This document shows, one piece after another, positions 16,803-25,394 of a stretch of DNA of 64,000 nt. The DNA comes from Microbacterium sp. RU1D (lineage in GTDB: Bacteria; Actinomycetota; Actinomycetes; Actinomycetales; Microbacteriaceae). A program made the translations under genes and the position numbers. The notes beneath the pieces were generated by a model. It had not been told where the DNA came from, searched no databases, and saw only the letters and a list, made by a program, of their open reading frames with translations. Where the stretch lies: positions 124,001 through 188,000 of the forward strand of contig NZ_FTPQ01000001.1 of the NCBI RefSeq assembly GCF_900156435.1. The letters run 5' to 3'. Within the stretch, counting starts at the first letter, position 1, and every line of letters starts with the position of its first letter.

Positions 16803-17218
16803 GAACGGGTGCTTTCGGTCGGAGCGGATGCCGTGGTCTCGGCGGTGACGGAAGGGGCGGATGCCGCGGGCGAGGCCGCCGCGAGCTGGTCGGCGAGGTG
16901 GAAGACCTCGGCGAGGGGGGTCGCGGCCTGGTCGGGTCGACCTTCGAGGCCGACGAAGTACGGGGCCATCTCGGCCTCCCAGGCGGCGGCGACGGGCGAG
17001 GCCGCCAGGTACGCCTGGGCGGCGGCGTCGTCGTCGGTCTCGTAGTAACCGATGAGGTGCCCGCCCTCGCCGAGGAACAGCGAGTAGTTGCGGCGTCCGG
17101 CGGCGGCGATCTCTTCGAGCATCTCCGCGCGCACCGGCGTGTGACGCGCGACGTACTCATCGATCAGGTCGGGCCGGATGCGGAGTTCGAAGCAGACGCG
17201 CGTGGTCTGTGCGGACAT
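16799..17218 (-). CDS. rhaM: L-rhamnose mutarotase
   Basis: A 139-residue protein. The first about 105 residues match the RhaM fold (CFELRIRPDLIDEYVARHTPV, GRRNYSLFLGEGGHLIGYYE), a small ferredoxin-like dimer that interconverts alpha- and beta-L-rhamnose; the rest is an Ala/Ser/Thr-rich tail not needed for the fold. ATG 17218 is chosen so the protein begins MSAQTTRV at the family start; an in-frame ATG 13 codons upstream lies in the LacI operator. It is the first gene of the rhamnose enzyme operon. Confidence 0.9.
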   Translation of the reverse strand: MSAQTTRVCFELRIRPDLIDEYVARHTPVRAEMLEEIAAAGRRNYSLFLGEGGHLIGYYETDDDAAAQAYLAASPVAAAWEAEMAPYFVGLEGRPDQAATPLAEVFHLADQLAAASPAASAPSVTAETTASAPTESTRS

Positions 17219-17242
17219 GGAGGGTGACTTCTCTTCCTCGAG

Positions 17243-17258
17243 AATGAATCGTTTCATT
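17243..17258. promoter_or_regulatory. LacI-type operator in rhamnose divergent promoter
   Basis: AATGAATCGTTTCATT, a 16-bp palindrome with one mismatched pair and the central CG of LacI operators. Its core TGAATCGTTTCA is almost that of the operator of the rhamnose importer (23332-23349). It lies between rhaM and the divergent lacI gene, so it likely controls both. Confidence 0.7.
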
Positions 17259-17304
17259 GCACGATATCACAGCGTACGAAGTGGTGCGATATCGTCGTCG
17301 GATC

Positions 17305-18303
17305 ATGGCGGTCAAGATCAAGGACGTCGCGGCGCACGCCGGGGTCTCCGTGGGGACCGTCTCGAACGTCCTCAACGGCCGGGCCACCGTGTCTCCGGGC
17401 GCTGTCGAACGCGTCCGTGCCGCCATCGACGCCCTCGGCTACGTGCGCAACGACGCGGCGCGTCAGCTGCGCGCGGGACGCAGCCGCTCGCTCGCGCTCA
17501 TCGTGCTCGACGTCGGCAACCCGTTCTTCGCCGCCGTGGCGCGCGGAGCCGAAGCCCGGGCCGCCGCCGACGGCTACATCGTGCTGCTCGGCTCGAGCGG
17601 GGCCGACGGCGATCACGAGCGCCTCTACCTCGACCAGTTCCGCGAGCAGCGGGTCGCCGGCGTGCTTCTCACCCCGGCCGACGCCGACAGCGACGCCGTC
17701 GAGCATCTGGCCTCCGCCGGCATCCCGGTCGTGCTCGTCGACGAACAGAACACCTCGGGCGAGGTGTGCGCGGTCTCGGTCGACGACGTCGAGGGCGGCC
17801 ACCTCGCCGTCGCCCACCTCCTCGCGAAGGGTCGGCGGCGCATCGCCTTCGTCGCCGGTCCCCTCACCACCCGACAGGTCGCCGATCGCCTCGCCGGAGC
17901 GCGACGCGCCGTCGCCGAGGTCGAGGGCGCGTCGCTGGAGGTCATCGGGGTGGAAGCGATGACCGTCCTCGCGGGCCGGGCCGCGGGCGAACGTCTGCGC
18001 GAACGGGCCGATCGCCCCGACGCCGTCTTCGCCGCCAACGACCTGCTCGCCGTCGGCGTGCTGCAGGCGCTCACGATGCTCGGCGACATCCGCGTGCCCG
18101 ACGACATCGCCCTCGTCGGCTACGACGACATCGATTTCGCCGCGGCCACCGTCGTCCCGCTGACCTCGGTGCGTCAGCCCGCCGAGGCCCTCGGCTCGAC
18201 CGCCGTCGACCTGCTGCTGCGCCAACTCGACGGCGAGCTCGATCCCGCCGAACGCCAGGTGCGTTTCCGCCCCGAGCTCGTCGTGCGGGCCTCGAGCGGG
18301 TAG
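17305..18303 (+). CDS. LacI family regulator of rhamnose genes (first of two)
   Basis: A 332-residue LacI/GalR repressor. The N-terminal HTH reads IKDVAAHAGVSVGTVSNVLN, the hinge helix follows near DAARQLRAG, and the periplasmic-binding-like sugar domain runs from about residue 60 (LALIVLDVGNPFF) to the end (YDDIDFAAATVVPLTSVRQP). It is divergent from rhaM and shares the operator at 17243-17258, so it should repress the catabolic operon until rhamnose or a derivative binds. Its recognition helix VSVGTVSNVLN is identical to that of the regulator at 23435. ATG 17305 is used because the HTH starts right after it; no ribosome binding site is clear. Confidence 0.92.
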   Translation: MAVKIKDVAAHAGVSVGTVSNVLNGRATVSPGAVERVRAAIDALGYVRNDAARQLRAGRSRSLALIVLDVGNPFFAAVARGAEARAAADGYIVLLGSSGADGDHERLYLDQFREQRVAGVLLTPADADSDAVEHLASAGIPVVLVDEQNTSGEVCAVSVDDVEGGHLAVAHLLAKGRRRIAFVAGPLTTRQVADRLAGARRAVAEVEGASLEVIGVEAMTVLAGRAAGERLRERADRPDAVFAANDLLAVGVLQALTMLGDIRVPDDIALVGYDDIDFAAATVVPLTSVRQPAEALGSTAVDLLLRQLDGELDPAERQVRFRPELVVRASSG

Positions 18304-18488
18304 AGGCCGCCGCGCGGGCGGGTCCGCTTTCTCCGTCGAGCCGCCCCGCGGTCGAGTGCCCGAGACACCCGGAGACCGCGTCCGTGGCATCCGGTATTCG
18401 TGGACATTCGTGAGACGAACCGTTCGGAGCGATCGCACCCGTGGAAAGGCCGAAGCGGGGTACGCACGAAACCCGAAGACGCACGAAG

Positions 18489-18515
18489 CCCCGACCGCCA
18501 CGAGGGCGGCCGGGG
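18489..18515 (-). terminator. Terminator of the rhamnose importer operon
   Basis: An 11-bp stem (18489-18499 with 18505-18515; one G.U pair on the minus-strand RNA) and a 5-base loop, 20 bases after the rhaS stop. The rest of the 231-base convergent gap (18304-18534) shows no gene. Confidence 0.75.
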
Positions 18516-18534
18516 CCGATGCGCCGGCGTCGAC

Positions 18535-19575
18535 TCAGAAGTCGAAGTCCGCGATGTTCGAGGAGTCGAACACGTAGGGGTCGCCGAGCAGCACCGTGGC
18601 GTCGGCGCCGACGGTGAACTCGCCGAGCTTGCCGGCTTCGAACGTGTCGCCCTCCTTGCCGGTGATGGTGCCGTCGATGAGCGCCTTCGTCGCGTACGCC
18701 GACAGGTAGCCGAGGTCGGCCGGGTTCCACAGCGCGAACGCGGTGATGGTGCCGTCCTGTACGTACTCGCGCAGCTGGTTGGGCGTGCCCAAGCCCGTCA
18801 GCGCGACCTTGCCCTTGTACTCCGAGGTCGACAGGTAGCGACCCGCGGCGGCGATGCCGACCGTCGTCGGCGAGACGATGCCCTTGAGGTTCGGGTAGGT
18901 CTGCAGGAGCGCCGCGGTGCGGTCGAACGAGGTCTGGTCATCGTCGTCGCCGTACACGACGTCGACGAGCTCGATGTTCGGGTGGTCAGCGGCGAAGTCC
19001 TTCTTCATGAGCTCGATCCAGGCGTTCTGGTTCGTCGCGTTGGCCGCGGCCGAGAGGATCGCCACCTGACCGGCGTCGCCGATCTGCTTCGCGACGAGGT
19101 CGACCTGCACCTTGGCGATGCCTTCGGCGGTCGCCTGGTTGATGAAGAGGTCGCGGCACTTCGCGTCCGTGTCGGAGTCGAAGGTGACGACCTTGACGCC
19201 GGCGCTGCGTGCCTCATCCAGCGCGTCGCAGATGGCCGAGGGGTCGTTCGCCGAGATGACGAGACCGCCCACGCCCTGCTGGGCCGCGGTCTGGATGTAC
19301 TGCACCTGCGACGTGGGGGTGGCCTCGCTCGGGCCGACCTGCTCGAAGGTGCCGCCGAACTCGCCGATGGCCTCCTCTCCGCCCTTGTTCGAGGTCTCGA
19401 AGTAGGGGTTGCCGAGGTTCTTCGGCAGGAAGGTGATCGACAGGTTGCCTCCGTCACCCCCTGATCCCGAGCCTCCTCCGGAGCCGCCGGAGCAGCCGGT
19501 GGCGACGAGGGTGACCGCCAGGGCGAGAGCGGCGGCAGCGGTGCCGACGCGGGTCTTGCGCGTGAATGCGAACAT
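18535..19575 (-). CDS. rhaS: Rhamnose ABC transporter, substrate-binding lipoprotein
   Basis: A 346-residue periplasmic-binding-type protein. A signal peptide ends in the lipobox VATGCSGG, so the mature protein should be a membrane-anchored lipoprotein with Cys as first residue, followed by a Gly/Ser linker. ITFLPKNLGNPYFETSNKGG and DPSAICDALDEARSAGVKVV fit the RhaS group of CUT2 sugar-binding proteins. It hands rhamnose to the two permeases encoded just upstream. ATG 19575 has AAAGGAAAC at good spacing. It is the last gene of the operon. Confidence 0.9.
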   Translation of the reverse strand: MFAFTRKTRVGTAAAALALAVTLVATGCSGGSGGGSGSGGDGGNLSITFLPKNLGNPYFETSNKGGEEAIGEFGGTFEQVGPSEATPTSQVQYIQTAAQQGVGGLVISANDPSAICDALDEARSAGVKVVTFDSDTDAKCRDLFINQATAEGIAKVQVDLVAKQIGDAGQVAILSAAANATNQNAWIELMKKDFAADHPNIELVDVVYGDDDDQTSFDRTAALLQTYPNLKGIVSPTTVGIAAAGRYLSTSEYKGKVALTGLGTPNQLREYVQDGTITAFALWNPADLGYLSAYATKALIDGTITGKEGDTFEAGKLGEFTVGADATVLLGDPYVFDSSNIADFDF

Positions 19576-19610
19576 CGTTGTTTCCTTTCGTGATGCGGGT
19601 GATGAGCAGG

Positions 19611-20675
19611 TCAGACGGAGGCCGCGGGGGCGGAGGAACGCGGGCTCTTGCGTCGGCCGAGGGCGGCCGCGCGGCGGGACTGCAGCCAGGCGAGCAGACT
19701 GGCCGACACCACCGAGAGCACGAGGAGCACGCCGGTGATGACGTTGATGATGTCGCTCGTCACCCCGGCCAGGCGCAACGCGCTGCCGAGAGTGCCGATG
19801 AGCAGCACGCCCGCGATCACGCCGTGCAGCGCGCCCCGGCCGCCGAAGATCGACACGCCGCCCAGCAGCACGGCGGCGATGATCTGCAGCTCCATGCCCA
19901 TGGCGTTCTCGCCGCGGGCGTTGCTGTAGAGCAGGGTGAAGTAGACCCCGGCGAAGCCCGAGACGGCACCGCTGAGGACGAACAGCACGAACTTCGTGCG
20001 GGCCACGTCGATGCCGGAGAACTGCGCGGCCTCCTTGTTGAGGCCGATCGCGTAGAGCGACCGCCCGAAGGGGGTGAGGTGCAGGAGAACCGCGAAGACG
20101 ACCGCGAGAACCGCGAACGGGATCATGATCAGCGGCAGCGGGGTGCCGGGGATGTTCGCCTTGGCCAGATCGGTCCAGGTCTCGGGGAACTCCGTGACAG
20201 CCTCGGTGCCGAGCAGACCCACGGCGATGCCGCGGAACAGCGCGAGCGTCCCGATCGTCACGGCGAGCGACGGCAGCCCGACGACGGTCACGAGGAAGCC
20301 GTTGATCGCCCCGGCCACCAGGCCCACGACGATCGCCGCGAGAGCGGCGACCTCGAACGGCCACCCGGCCTGGGTGAGCACCCCGACGGTGACGCTGGAG
20401 AGCCCGACGATGCTGGCGACGGAGAGGTCGATCTCCTCGGTGATGATGATGAGCGTCATCGGCAGCGCGATCAGCAGGATCGGTGCGATGTCGCGCAGCA
20501 GGTAGGTGACGGTGAGCGGGCTGTCGAAGTTGCGCACGGTCGCCAGCGACACGACGATCACGAGCAGCAGGATGCCGATGATGGCGGCTTCGCGCGTGAG
20601 CAGGGCGCGACGCCAGAACGGGCGGCCGTGCGCGCGGTACGTCCGGGCGCGTTCGTCGACGGTGGTGGAGGTCAT
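19611..20675 (-). CDS. rhaQ: Rhamnose ABC transporter, permease
   Basis: A 354-residue inner-membrane permease of the CUT2 (BPD_transp_2, RbsC-like) family with about 8-10 helices. The segment LIIITEEIDLSVASIVGLSS is the family motif of sugar permeases. Together with the second permease it forms the rhamnose channel. ATG 20675 overlaps the stop of the upstream permease (ATGA). The C-terminal 25 residues are basic and cytoplasmic. Confidence 0.9.
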   Translation of the reverse strand: MTSTTVDERARTYRAHGRPFWRRALLTREAAIIGILLLVIVVSLATVRNFDSPLTVTYLLRDIAPILLIALPMTLIIITEEIDLSVASIVGLSSVTVGVLTQAGWPFEVAALAAIVVGLVAGAINGFLVTVVGLPSLAVTIGTLALFRGIAVGLLGTEAVTEFPETWTDLAKANIPGTPLPLIMIPFAVLAVVFAVLLHLTPFGRSLYAIGLNKEAAQFSGIDVARTKFVLFVLSGAVSGFAGVYFTLLYSNARGENAMGMELQIIAAVLLGGVSIFGGRGALHGVIAGVLLIGTLGSALRLAGVTSDIINVITGVLLVLSVVSASLLAWLQSRRAAALGRRKSPRSSAPAASV

Positions 20676-21706
20676 CGACCCGTCTCCCTCTCTGCGGTGA
20701 GCTTGCGGGACTGCCGGACGGCGAGCACGCGGTCGAGCACGATGGCGCCGAGGATGAGCGCGCCGACCACGGCGCGCTGCCAGAAGTCGTCGATGCCGAG
20801 GATCGGCAGCGCGCGGTTGATGGTGAGCAGCAGGTACGCGCCGATGGCCGCGCCCCACACGGTACCGACGCCGCCGGAGATCGCGACGCCGCCGATGACG
20901 GCCGCGCCGATCGCCTGCAGCTCCCAGCCGAAACCGGCGTTGGAGGCGACGGTGCCGTAGCGGGCCGCGTAGAGCACGCCGGCGAGGCCCGCGAGGGCAC
21001 CGCTCGTGACGAACGCCCCGATGATGCGGCGGTTCACCTTCAGGCCGTAGAGGTGGGCGGCTGCCGGGTCGGAGCCGATCGCGTACAGCTCGCGCCCGCT
21101 GCGGAGGTTGCGCAGGTACCAGGCCGCGACGATGAGCACGACGACGGCGAGGATCGTCAGGACCGGGATGCCGAGGATCTGGCCCGTCCCCAGACCGCGG
21201 AAATCGGCGGGCAGGTCGGAGGCGTTGACGCGGTTGCTCCCCGCCCACGCGACGTTGATGCCGCGGTAGATGTACATCGTGCCGAGCGTGATGACGAGCG
21301 CGGGCACCTTCGCGTAGGCCACGAGCGCGCCGTTGACGAATCCCAGGATGCCGCCGACCACGATGCCGGCGAAGAACACCACGACGAGGGGCAGCCCGGG
21401 CACGTCGATGAAGAGGCGTCCGGTGAGGTAGGCGGTCAGCCCGACGACGGATCCGACCGACAGGTCGACGTTGCGGGTGATGATGACGATGGCCTGACCC
21501 ACCGCGACGAGCAGCAGCAGCGACGGCGTCAGCAGCAGATCGCGGAACCCGTCGGGGGAGAAGAGGAACGTCGGGTTGTTGACCGTCGCGACGACGACGA
21601 TCAGCACGAGGGCGAGGACGATGCCGCTCTCACGCGCCGTGGCGACGTGCGAGACGAGCTTCGCCGCGGGGCTCGTGCCCGGGCGGACGGGGGTGGCGAT
21701 GCTCAT
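20672..21706 (-). CDS. rhaP: Rhamnose ABC transporter, permease
   Basis: A 344-residue CUT2-family permease, homologous to the next gene. AIVIITRNVDLSVGSVVGLT is the conserved motif and GRELYAIGSDPAAAHLYG the cytoplasmic coupling segment that touches the ATPase. About 9-10 hydrophobic segments are visible. It overlaps rhaQ by ATGA and follows the ATPase gene by 52 bases, giving the order ATPase, permease, permease, binding protein. Confidence 0.9.
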   Translation of the reverse strand: MSIATPVRPGTSPAAKLVSHVATARESGIVLALVLIVVVATVNNPTFLFSPDGFRDLLLTPSLLLLVAVGQAIVIITRNVDLSVGSVVGLTAYLTGRLFIDVPGLPLVVVFFAGIVVGGILGFVNGALVAYAKVPALVITLGTMYIYRGINVAWAGSNRVNASDLPADFRGLGTGQILGIPVLTILAVVVLIVAAWYLRNLRSGRELYAIGSDPAAAHLYGLKVNRRIIGAFVTSGALAGLAGVLYAARYGTVASNAGFGWELQAIGAAVIGGVAISGGVGTVWGAAIGAYLLLTINRALPILGIDDFWQRAVVGALILGAIVLDRVLAVRQSRKLTAERETGR

Positions 21707-21758
21707 CGCAGGCTCTCCGCTTCAGGGGTGGTCGGGAAGGTGAGGGGAAGGGCCGTGT

Positions 21759-23291
21759 TCACAATGCCGCCCCCGCTTCGGCGGTCGCGGCGAACATGAC
21801 GGCTTCGGGAGTGGCATCCGTTCGGGCGAACTCCCCCGTCAGCCGTCCTTCGCGCATGACGAGGACGCGGTCGGCCATGCCGAGGACCTCGGGCAGTTCG
21901 CTCGAGATCATGAGGATCGCGAGGCCCTGCTGCGCGAGCTCGGAGAGCAGGCGGTGCACCTCGCTCTTGGTCCCGACGTCGATGCCGCGGGTGGGCTCGT
22001 CGACGATGAGCACCTTCGGCTGGGTGGCCAGCCACTTGCCGATGACGACCTTCTGCTGGTTGCCGCCGCTGAGCGTTCCCGTCGTGGCATCCAGAGCCGC
22101 GGTCTTGACCTCGAGGCGGCTCGCCCACTCGCGGGCGGCGCGGTTCTCGTCGGAGCTGCGCAGGAGCCCCCACCGCGAGAGCTTCTGCCGGATGGCGAGG
22201 GTGATGTTGCGGGAGACGCCCTCGTCGAGCACGAGGCCCTGCTTCCTTCGGTCCTCGGGGACGAGGGCGAGACCGCGCGCCGTCGCCTGGCGGACGGTGC
22301 CCTTCGGCAGGACACTGCCGCCGAGGCGCACCGTGCCCGACTCGTACGAGTCGACGCCGAAGATCGCGCGAGCCACCTCGCTGCGTCCCGCTCCGACGAG
22401 CCCGGCGAGACCGACGATCTCGCCGGCGCGGAGGGAGAACGAGACGTCGCGGAACACGCCCTTGCGGGTGAGGCCCTCGACCTCGAGCACGACCTCGCCC
22501 GGGGTGGACGGCAGCTTCGGGAACAGCTCGGTCACGTCGCGGCCCACCATCTGCCGCACGAGGTCGTCGACCGTCGTGTCGGCCAGCGGCGTCGTGTGCA
22601 CGTAGGCCCCGTCGCGCATGACGGTCACGGTGTCGCACAGCGCGAACACCTCGTCGAAGCGGTGGGAGATGAACAGCAGGGCGCGGCCCTCGTCGCGGAG
22701 GCTGCGCGCCACCGCGAACAGTCGCTCGACCTCGACGCCGCTGAGGGCGGCGGTCGGCTCGTCCATGATCAGCACGCGGGCGTCGAGCGAGATGGCCTTG
22801 GCGATCTCGATGATCTGCTGGTCGGCGATCGACAGACCCTCCGTCACCCGGTCGGGGTCGAGAGCCACGCCGAGGCGGGCGAAGATCCGCGTCGCCTCGT
22901 CGCGCATCGCGGCGCGGTCGATGCGTCCGAGGCGACCGGTGGGCTGGCGGCCCATGAAGATGTTCTCGGTGACCGACAGGTCGGGGAACAGCGTCGGCTC
23001 CTGGTAGATCACCGCGATCCCGGCGGCCTTCGACTGGGCCGTGCTGGCGAAATCGACGCTCTCTCCGTCGAGCAGGAAGTCGCCGTCGTCGCGACGGTAG
23101 AGCCCGGCGATGATCTTCACGAGCGTCGACTTGCCCGCGCCGTTCTCGCCGATCAGCGCGTGGATCGAACCGCGGTCGAGCACGAGGCTCCCGGACCGCA
23201 GCGCCACGACGGGGCCGAAGGACTTCATCACGCGGCGCAGCTCGAGGGCGTGGTCGGACGGGGCGGGTGTCGCGTCCATCGCGTCAGCCAT
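21759..23291 (-). CDS. rhaT: Rhamnose ABC transporter, ATP-binding protein
   Basis: A 510-residue protein with two fused ABC domains, as in RbsA/RhaT of CUT2 importers. Domain 1: Walker [10 protein letters not shown], signature [14 protein letters not shown], Walker [12 protein letters not shown]. Domain 2: degenerate Walker [10 protein letters not shown], signature [14 protein letters not shown], Walker [13 protein letters not shown]. The changed second Walker A is normal in this family. It powers rhamnose import. ATG 23291 has GAGGAGG upstream. First gene of the importer operon, transcribed from the promoter at 23362-23391. Confidence 0.92.
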   Translation of the reverse strand: MADAMDATPAPSDHALELRRVMKSFGPVVALRSGSLVLDRGSIHALIGENGAGKSTLVKIIAGLYRRDDGDFLLDGESVDFASTAQSKAAGIAVIYQEPTLFPDLSVTENIFMGRQPTGRLGRIDRAAMRDEATRIFARLGVALDPDRVTEGLSIADQQIIEIAKAISLDARVLIMDEPTAALSGVEVERLFAVARSLRDEGRALLFISHRFDEVFALCDTVTVMRDGAYVHTTPLADTTVDDLVRQMVGRDVTELFPKLPSTPGEVVLEVEGLTRKGVFRDVSFSLRAGEIVGLAGLVGAGRSEVARAIFGVDSYESGTVRLGGSVLPKGTVRQATARGLALVPEDRRKQGLVLDEGVSRNITLAIRQKLSRWGLLRSSDENRAAREWASRLEVKTAALDATTGTLSGGNQQKVVIGKWLATQPKVLIVDEPTRGIDVGTKSEVHRLLSELAQQGLAILMISSELPEVLGMADRVLVMREGRLTGEFARTDATPEAVMFAATAEAGAAL

Positions 23292-23331
23292 GCGGCCTCC
23301 TCATTGAGGGTCGATCCGGTTTCCCGGCGGA

Positions 23332-23391
23332 ATCTGAAACGTTTCAGATCGGATGCCAGTCACTGTAGGGTGAGCCCGACGACGTGGTCAA
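23332..23391 (-). promoter_or_regulatory. Promoter and LacI operator of the rhamnose importer operon
   Basis: On the minus strand TTGACC (23391-23386), an 18-bp spacer and TACAGT (23367-23362) make a good promoter. Just downstream lies a perfect 18-bp palindrome (23332-23349), ATCTGAAACGTTTCAGAT, with the central CG of LacI operators. A repressor there would block the early transcript. Confidence 0.8.
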
Positions 23392-23434
23392 GTCGGGATC
23401 GCGTCGAGACCGGATCGTGACGTGAGGAGGCGCC

Positions 23435-24445
23435 GTGTCGATCAGCATCCGCGATGTCGCGACCCTCGCGGGCGTCTCTGTGGGAACCGTCTCGAACGTC
23501 CTCAATCGCCCCGACGCCGTCTCCGCCTCCTCGGTCCGACGCGTCAACGATGCGATCGAGCAGCTCGGCTACGTGCGCAACGATGCGGCCCGACAACTGC
23601 GGGCGGGAGTGAGCACGACGGTGGGCTTCGTCGCCCTCGACGGGCGCAATCCCTTCTTCGCCGACGTCGTCGGAGGCGCCGAGAACGAGGCCACGGCACG
23701 CGGTCTCGCGGTCCTGCACGGCAACAGCGACGAGGATGCCGCTCGCGAGATGCAGTACATCGATCTGTTCGAGCAGCAGATGGTGCGGGGGCTCCTCATC
23801 ACGCCGTTCGGCGACGTCACCGCGCGCCTCGAACGGCTGCGAGCCCGCGGCATTCCGTCGGTGTTGGTCGACCGCTTCTCGGGCGACGGACGCTTCTCGT
23901 CGGTCTCGGTCGACAGCGTGGCGGGCGGGCGTCTGGCGGCCGAGCACCTGCTCGCCCGCGGCCGCCGGCGTATCGCCTTCGTGGGCGGAGCCTTCGACAT
24001 CCGGCAGGTCACCGACCGTCTCGCGGGGGCCCGCAGCGCCGTCGAGAACAGCGCCCACCGCGCCACGCTCGAGGTCGTCCCCACCCACGCGCTCACCGTC
24101 GACGAGGGGGTGGCCGCCGGGCGGAGGCTCCTGGCCCGCGACCGCGCCGACCGCCCCGACGCGGTCTTCGCCGCCAACGACCTGCTTGCCCTCGGGCTGC
24201 TGCAGGGCCTCGTCGTCGACGGCCGCATGCTCGTGCCCGACGAGATCGCCGTGGTCGGCTTCGACGACATCCCCTTCGCGGCGGCCGCGGCCGTGCCGCT
24301 GACCTCCGTCCGGCAGCCGAGCGCACTCATCGGAGGCACGGCGATGCGCATCCTGCTCGACGAGGCCGACGACCCGGGGCGACCGACCCGGCAGACGGTC
24401 TTCGCGCCCGAGTTGGTGGCGCGGGCGTCGACGGGGGCACCGTAG
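23435..24445 (+). CDS. LacI family regulator of rhamnose importer (second of two)
   Basis: A 336-residue LacI/GalR repressor: HTH IRDVATLAGVSVGTVSNVLN, hinge ending DAARQLRAG, then the sugar-binding domain (VGFVALDGRNPFFADVVGG to FDDIPFAAAAAVPLTSVRQP). GTG 23435 has GAGGAGG five bases upstream. It is divergent from the rhamnose importer and its operator. The recognition helix equals that of the regulator at 17305, so both should bind the same TGAA(A/T)CGTTTCA core; their ligand domains differ, so they may answer to different inducers. Confidence 0.92.
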   Translation: MSISIRDVATLAGVSVGTVSNVLNRPDAVSASSVRRVNDAIEQLGYVRNDAARQLRAGVSTTVGFVALDGRNPFFADVVGGAENEATARGLAVLHGNSDEDAAREMQYIDLFEQQMVRGLLITPFGDVTARLERLRARGIPSVLVDRFSGDGRFSSVSVDSVAGGRLAAEHLLARGRRRIAFVGGAFDIRQVTDRLAGARSAVENSAHRATLEVVPTHALTVDEGVAAGRRLLARDRADRPDAVFAANDLLALGLLQGLVVDGRMLVPDEIAVVGFDDIPFAAAAAVPLTSVRQPSALIGGTAMRILLDEADDPGRPTRQTVFAPELVARASTGAP

Positions 24446-24452
24446 GCCGACG

Positions 24453-24493
24453 CCCCGCGCGACCGGGCAGCGCGCGCGGTCACCGCGCCGGGG
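24453..24493. terminator. Imperfect stem-loop between convergent genes
   Basis: Outer CCCCG/CGGGG (24453-24457 with 24489-24493) and inner GACCG/CGGTC (24461-24465 with 24477-24481) pair in the 57-base gap between the lacI stop and the transglutaminase stop; probable bidirectional terminator. Confidence 0.45.
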
Positions 24494-24502
24494 ATGCGGC
24501 GC

Positions 24503-25348
24503 TCACGTCTCGCGCGTGATCGTCACCTTCACCTTGAGGTTGCTCTTGCCGGGGCCGGCGTACACACCGCGCAGCGGGGGCACGTCGTTGTAGTCACGGC
24601 CGCGGCCGACGAGCACGTGCCGGTCGCCGATCTCGATGTTGTTCGTGGGGTCGAAGCCCTGCCAGTCGCCGGCGAACCACTCGACCCACGCGTGCGACTC
24701 GCCCGTGACCGCCTCGCCGACCTCGGCCGAGGGCTTCGGGTGGAGGTAGCCCGAGACGTATCGGGCGGGGATGCCGACTTCGCGCAGCGCCCCGATGGCG
24801 ACGTGCGCGATGTCCTGGCAGACGCCCTTGCGGGCCTCCCAGGCGTCGATGGCCGTGGAGGTGACGCCCGTGACACCCTGCATGTACTCGATCGCGTTCC
24901 CGATCGCCTCGGCGATGGCGTGCGCGGCGGGACCGGGGCTGTCGTGCTGCGCGGCGATGGAGCGCGCCAGCTCGGCCACCTCGGCGTGCGGTGTGGTGCG
25001 GCGGGTCTGGGTCAGCTGCTCGACCGTCGAGATCGACCGGTCGGCCTCGGCGGCGAGCTGCTCCCACGTGATGTCGGCGTGCTCGATCGGTCGCGGGCGC
25101 ACCTCGACGAGCGAGCGGGCCGTGATGGTGAGCGCCGCGTGCGGCGAGAGCACGTCGAACGCCGCCACCCGCGTCCCGAAGTAGTCGACGTACTGGTTCA
25201 CCGACGTCGAGGGCTCGATGTCGAGCGAGGAGCTCAGCACGAACTGGCTGTCGGTGGAGTGCGGCAGCATCCGCGCCTCGTTGTACGAGGCGACGACGTC
25301 GCCCGGGTACACGAAACCGGTCTGGTGCTCGATGCGCAGGCGCTTCAT
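24503..25348 (-). CDS. Transglutaminase-like protein
   Basis: A 281-residue protein. An N-terminal beta domain (RIEHQTGFVYPGDVVASYNEARMLP, the bacterial transglutaminase-like N-terminal region) precedes the papain-like core: catalytic Cys in ARKGVCQDIAHV, His in ESHAWVEWFAG and Asp in GFDPTNN. In bacteria most such proteins act as peptidases or amidases. It closes a three-gene operon with alpha-E and circularly permuted ATP-grasp proteins, a conserved set predicted by comparative genomics to make or tag peptides; the actual substrate is unknown. Cytoplasmic, with no signal peptide seen. Confidence 0.9.
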   Translation of the reverse strand: MKRLRIEHQTGFVYPGDVVASYNEARMLPHSTDSQFVLSSSLDIEPSTSVNQYVDYFGTRVAAFDVLSPHAALTITARSLVEVRPRPIEHADITWEQLAAEADRSISTVEQLTQTRRTTPHAEVAELARSIAAQHDSPGPAAHAIAEAIGNAIEYMQGVTGVTSTAIDAWEARKGVCQDIAHVAIGALREVGIPARYVSGYLHPKPSAEVGEAVTGESHAWVEWFAGDWQGFDPTNNIEIGDRHVLVGRGRDYNDVPPLRGVYAGPGKSNLKVKVTITRET

Positions 25349-25394
25349 CGCAGATCCCCCGGGGTCGACGTGGTGGCCGTGGTCATGGCATCCG

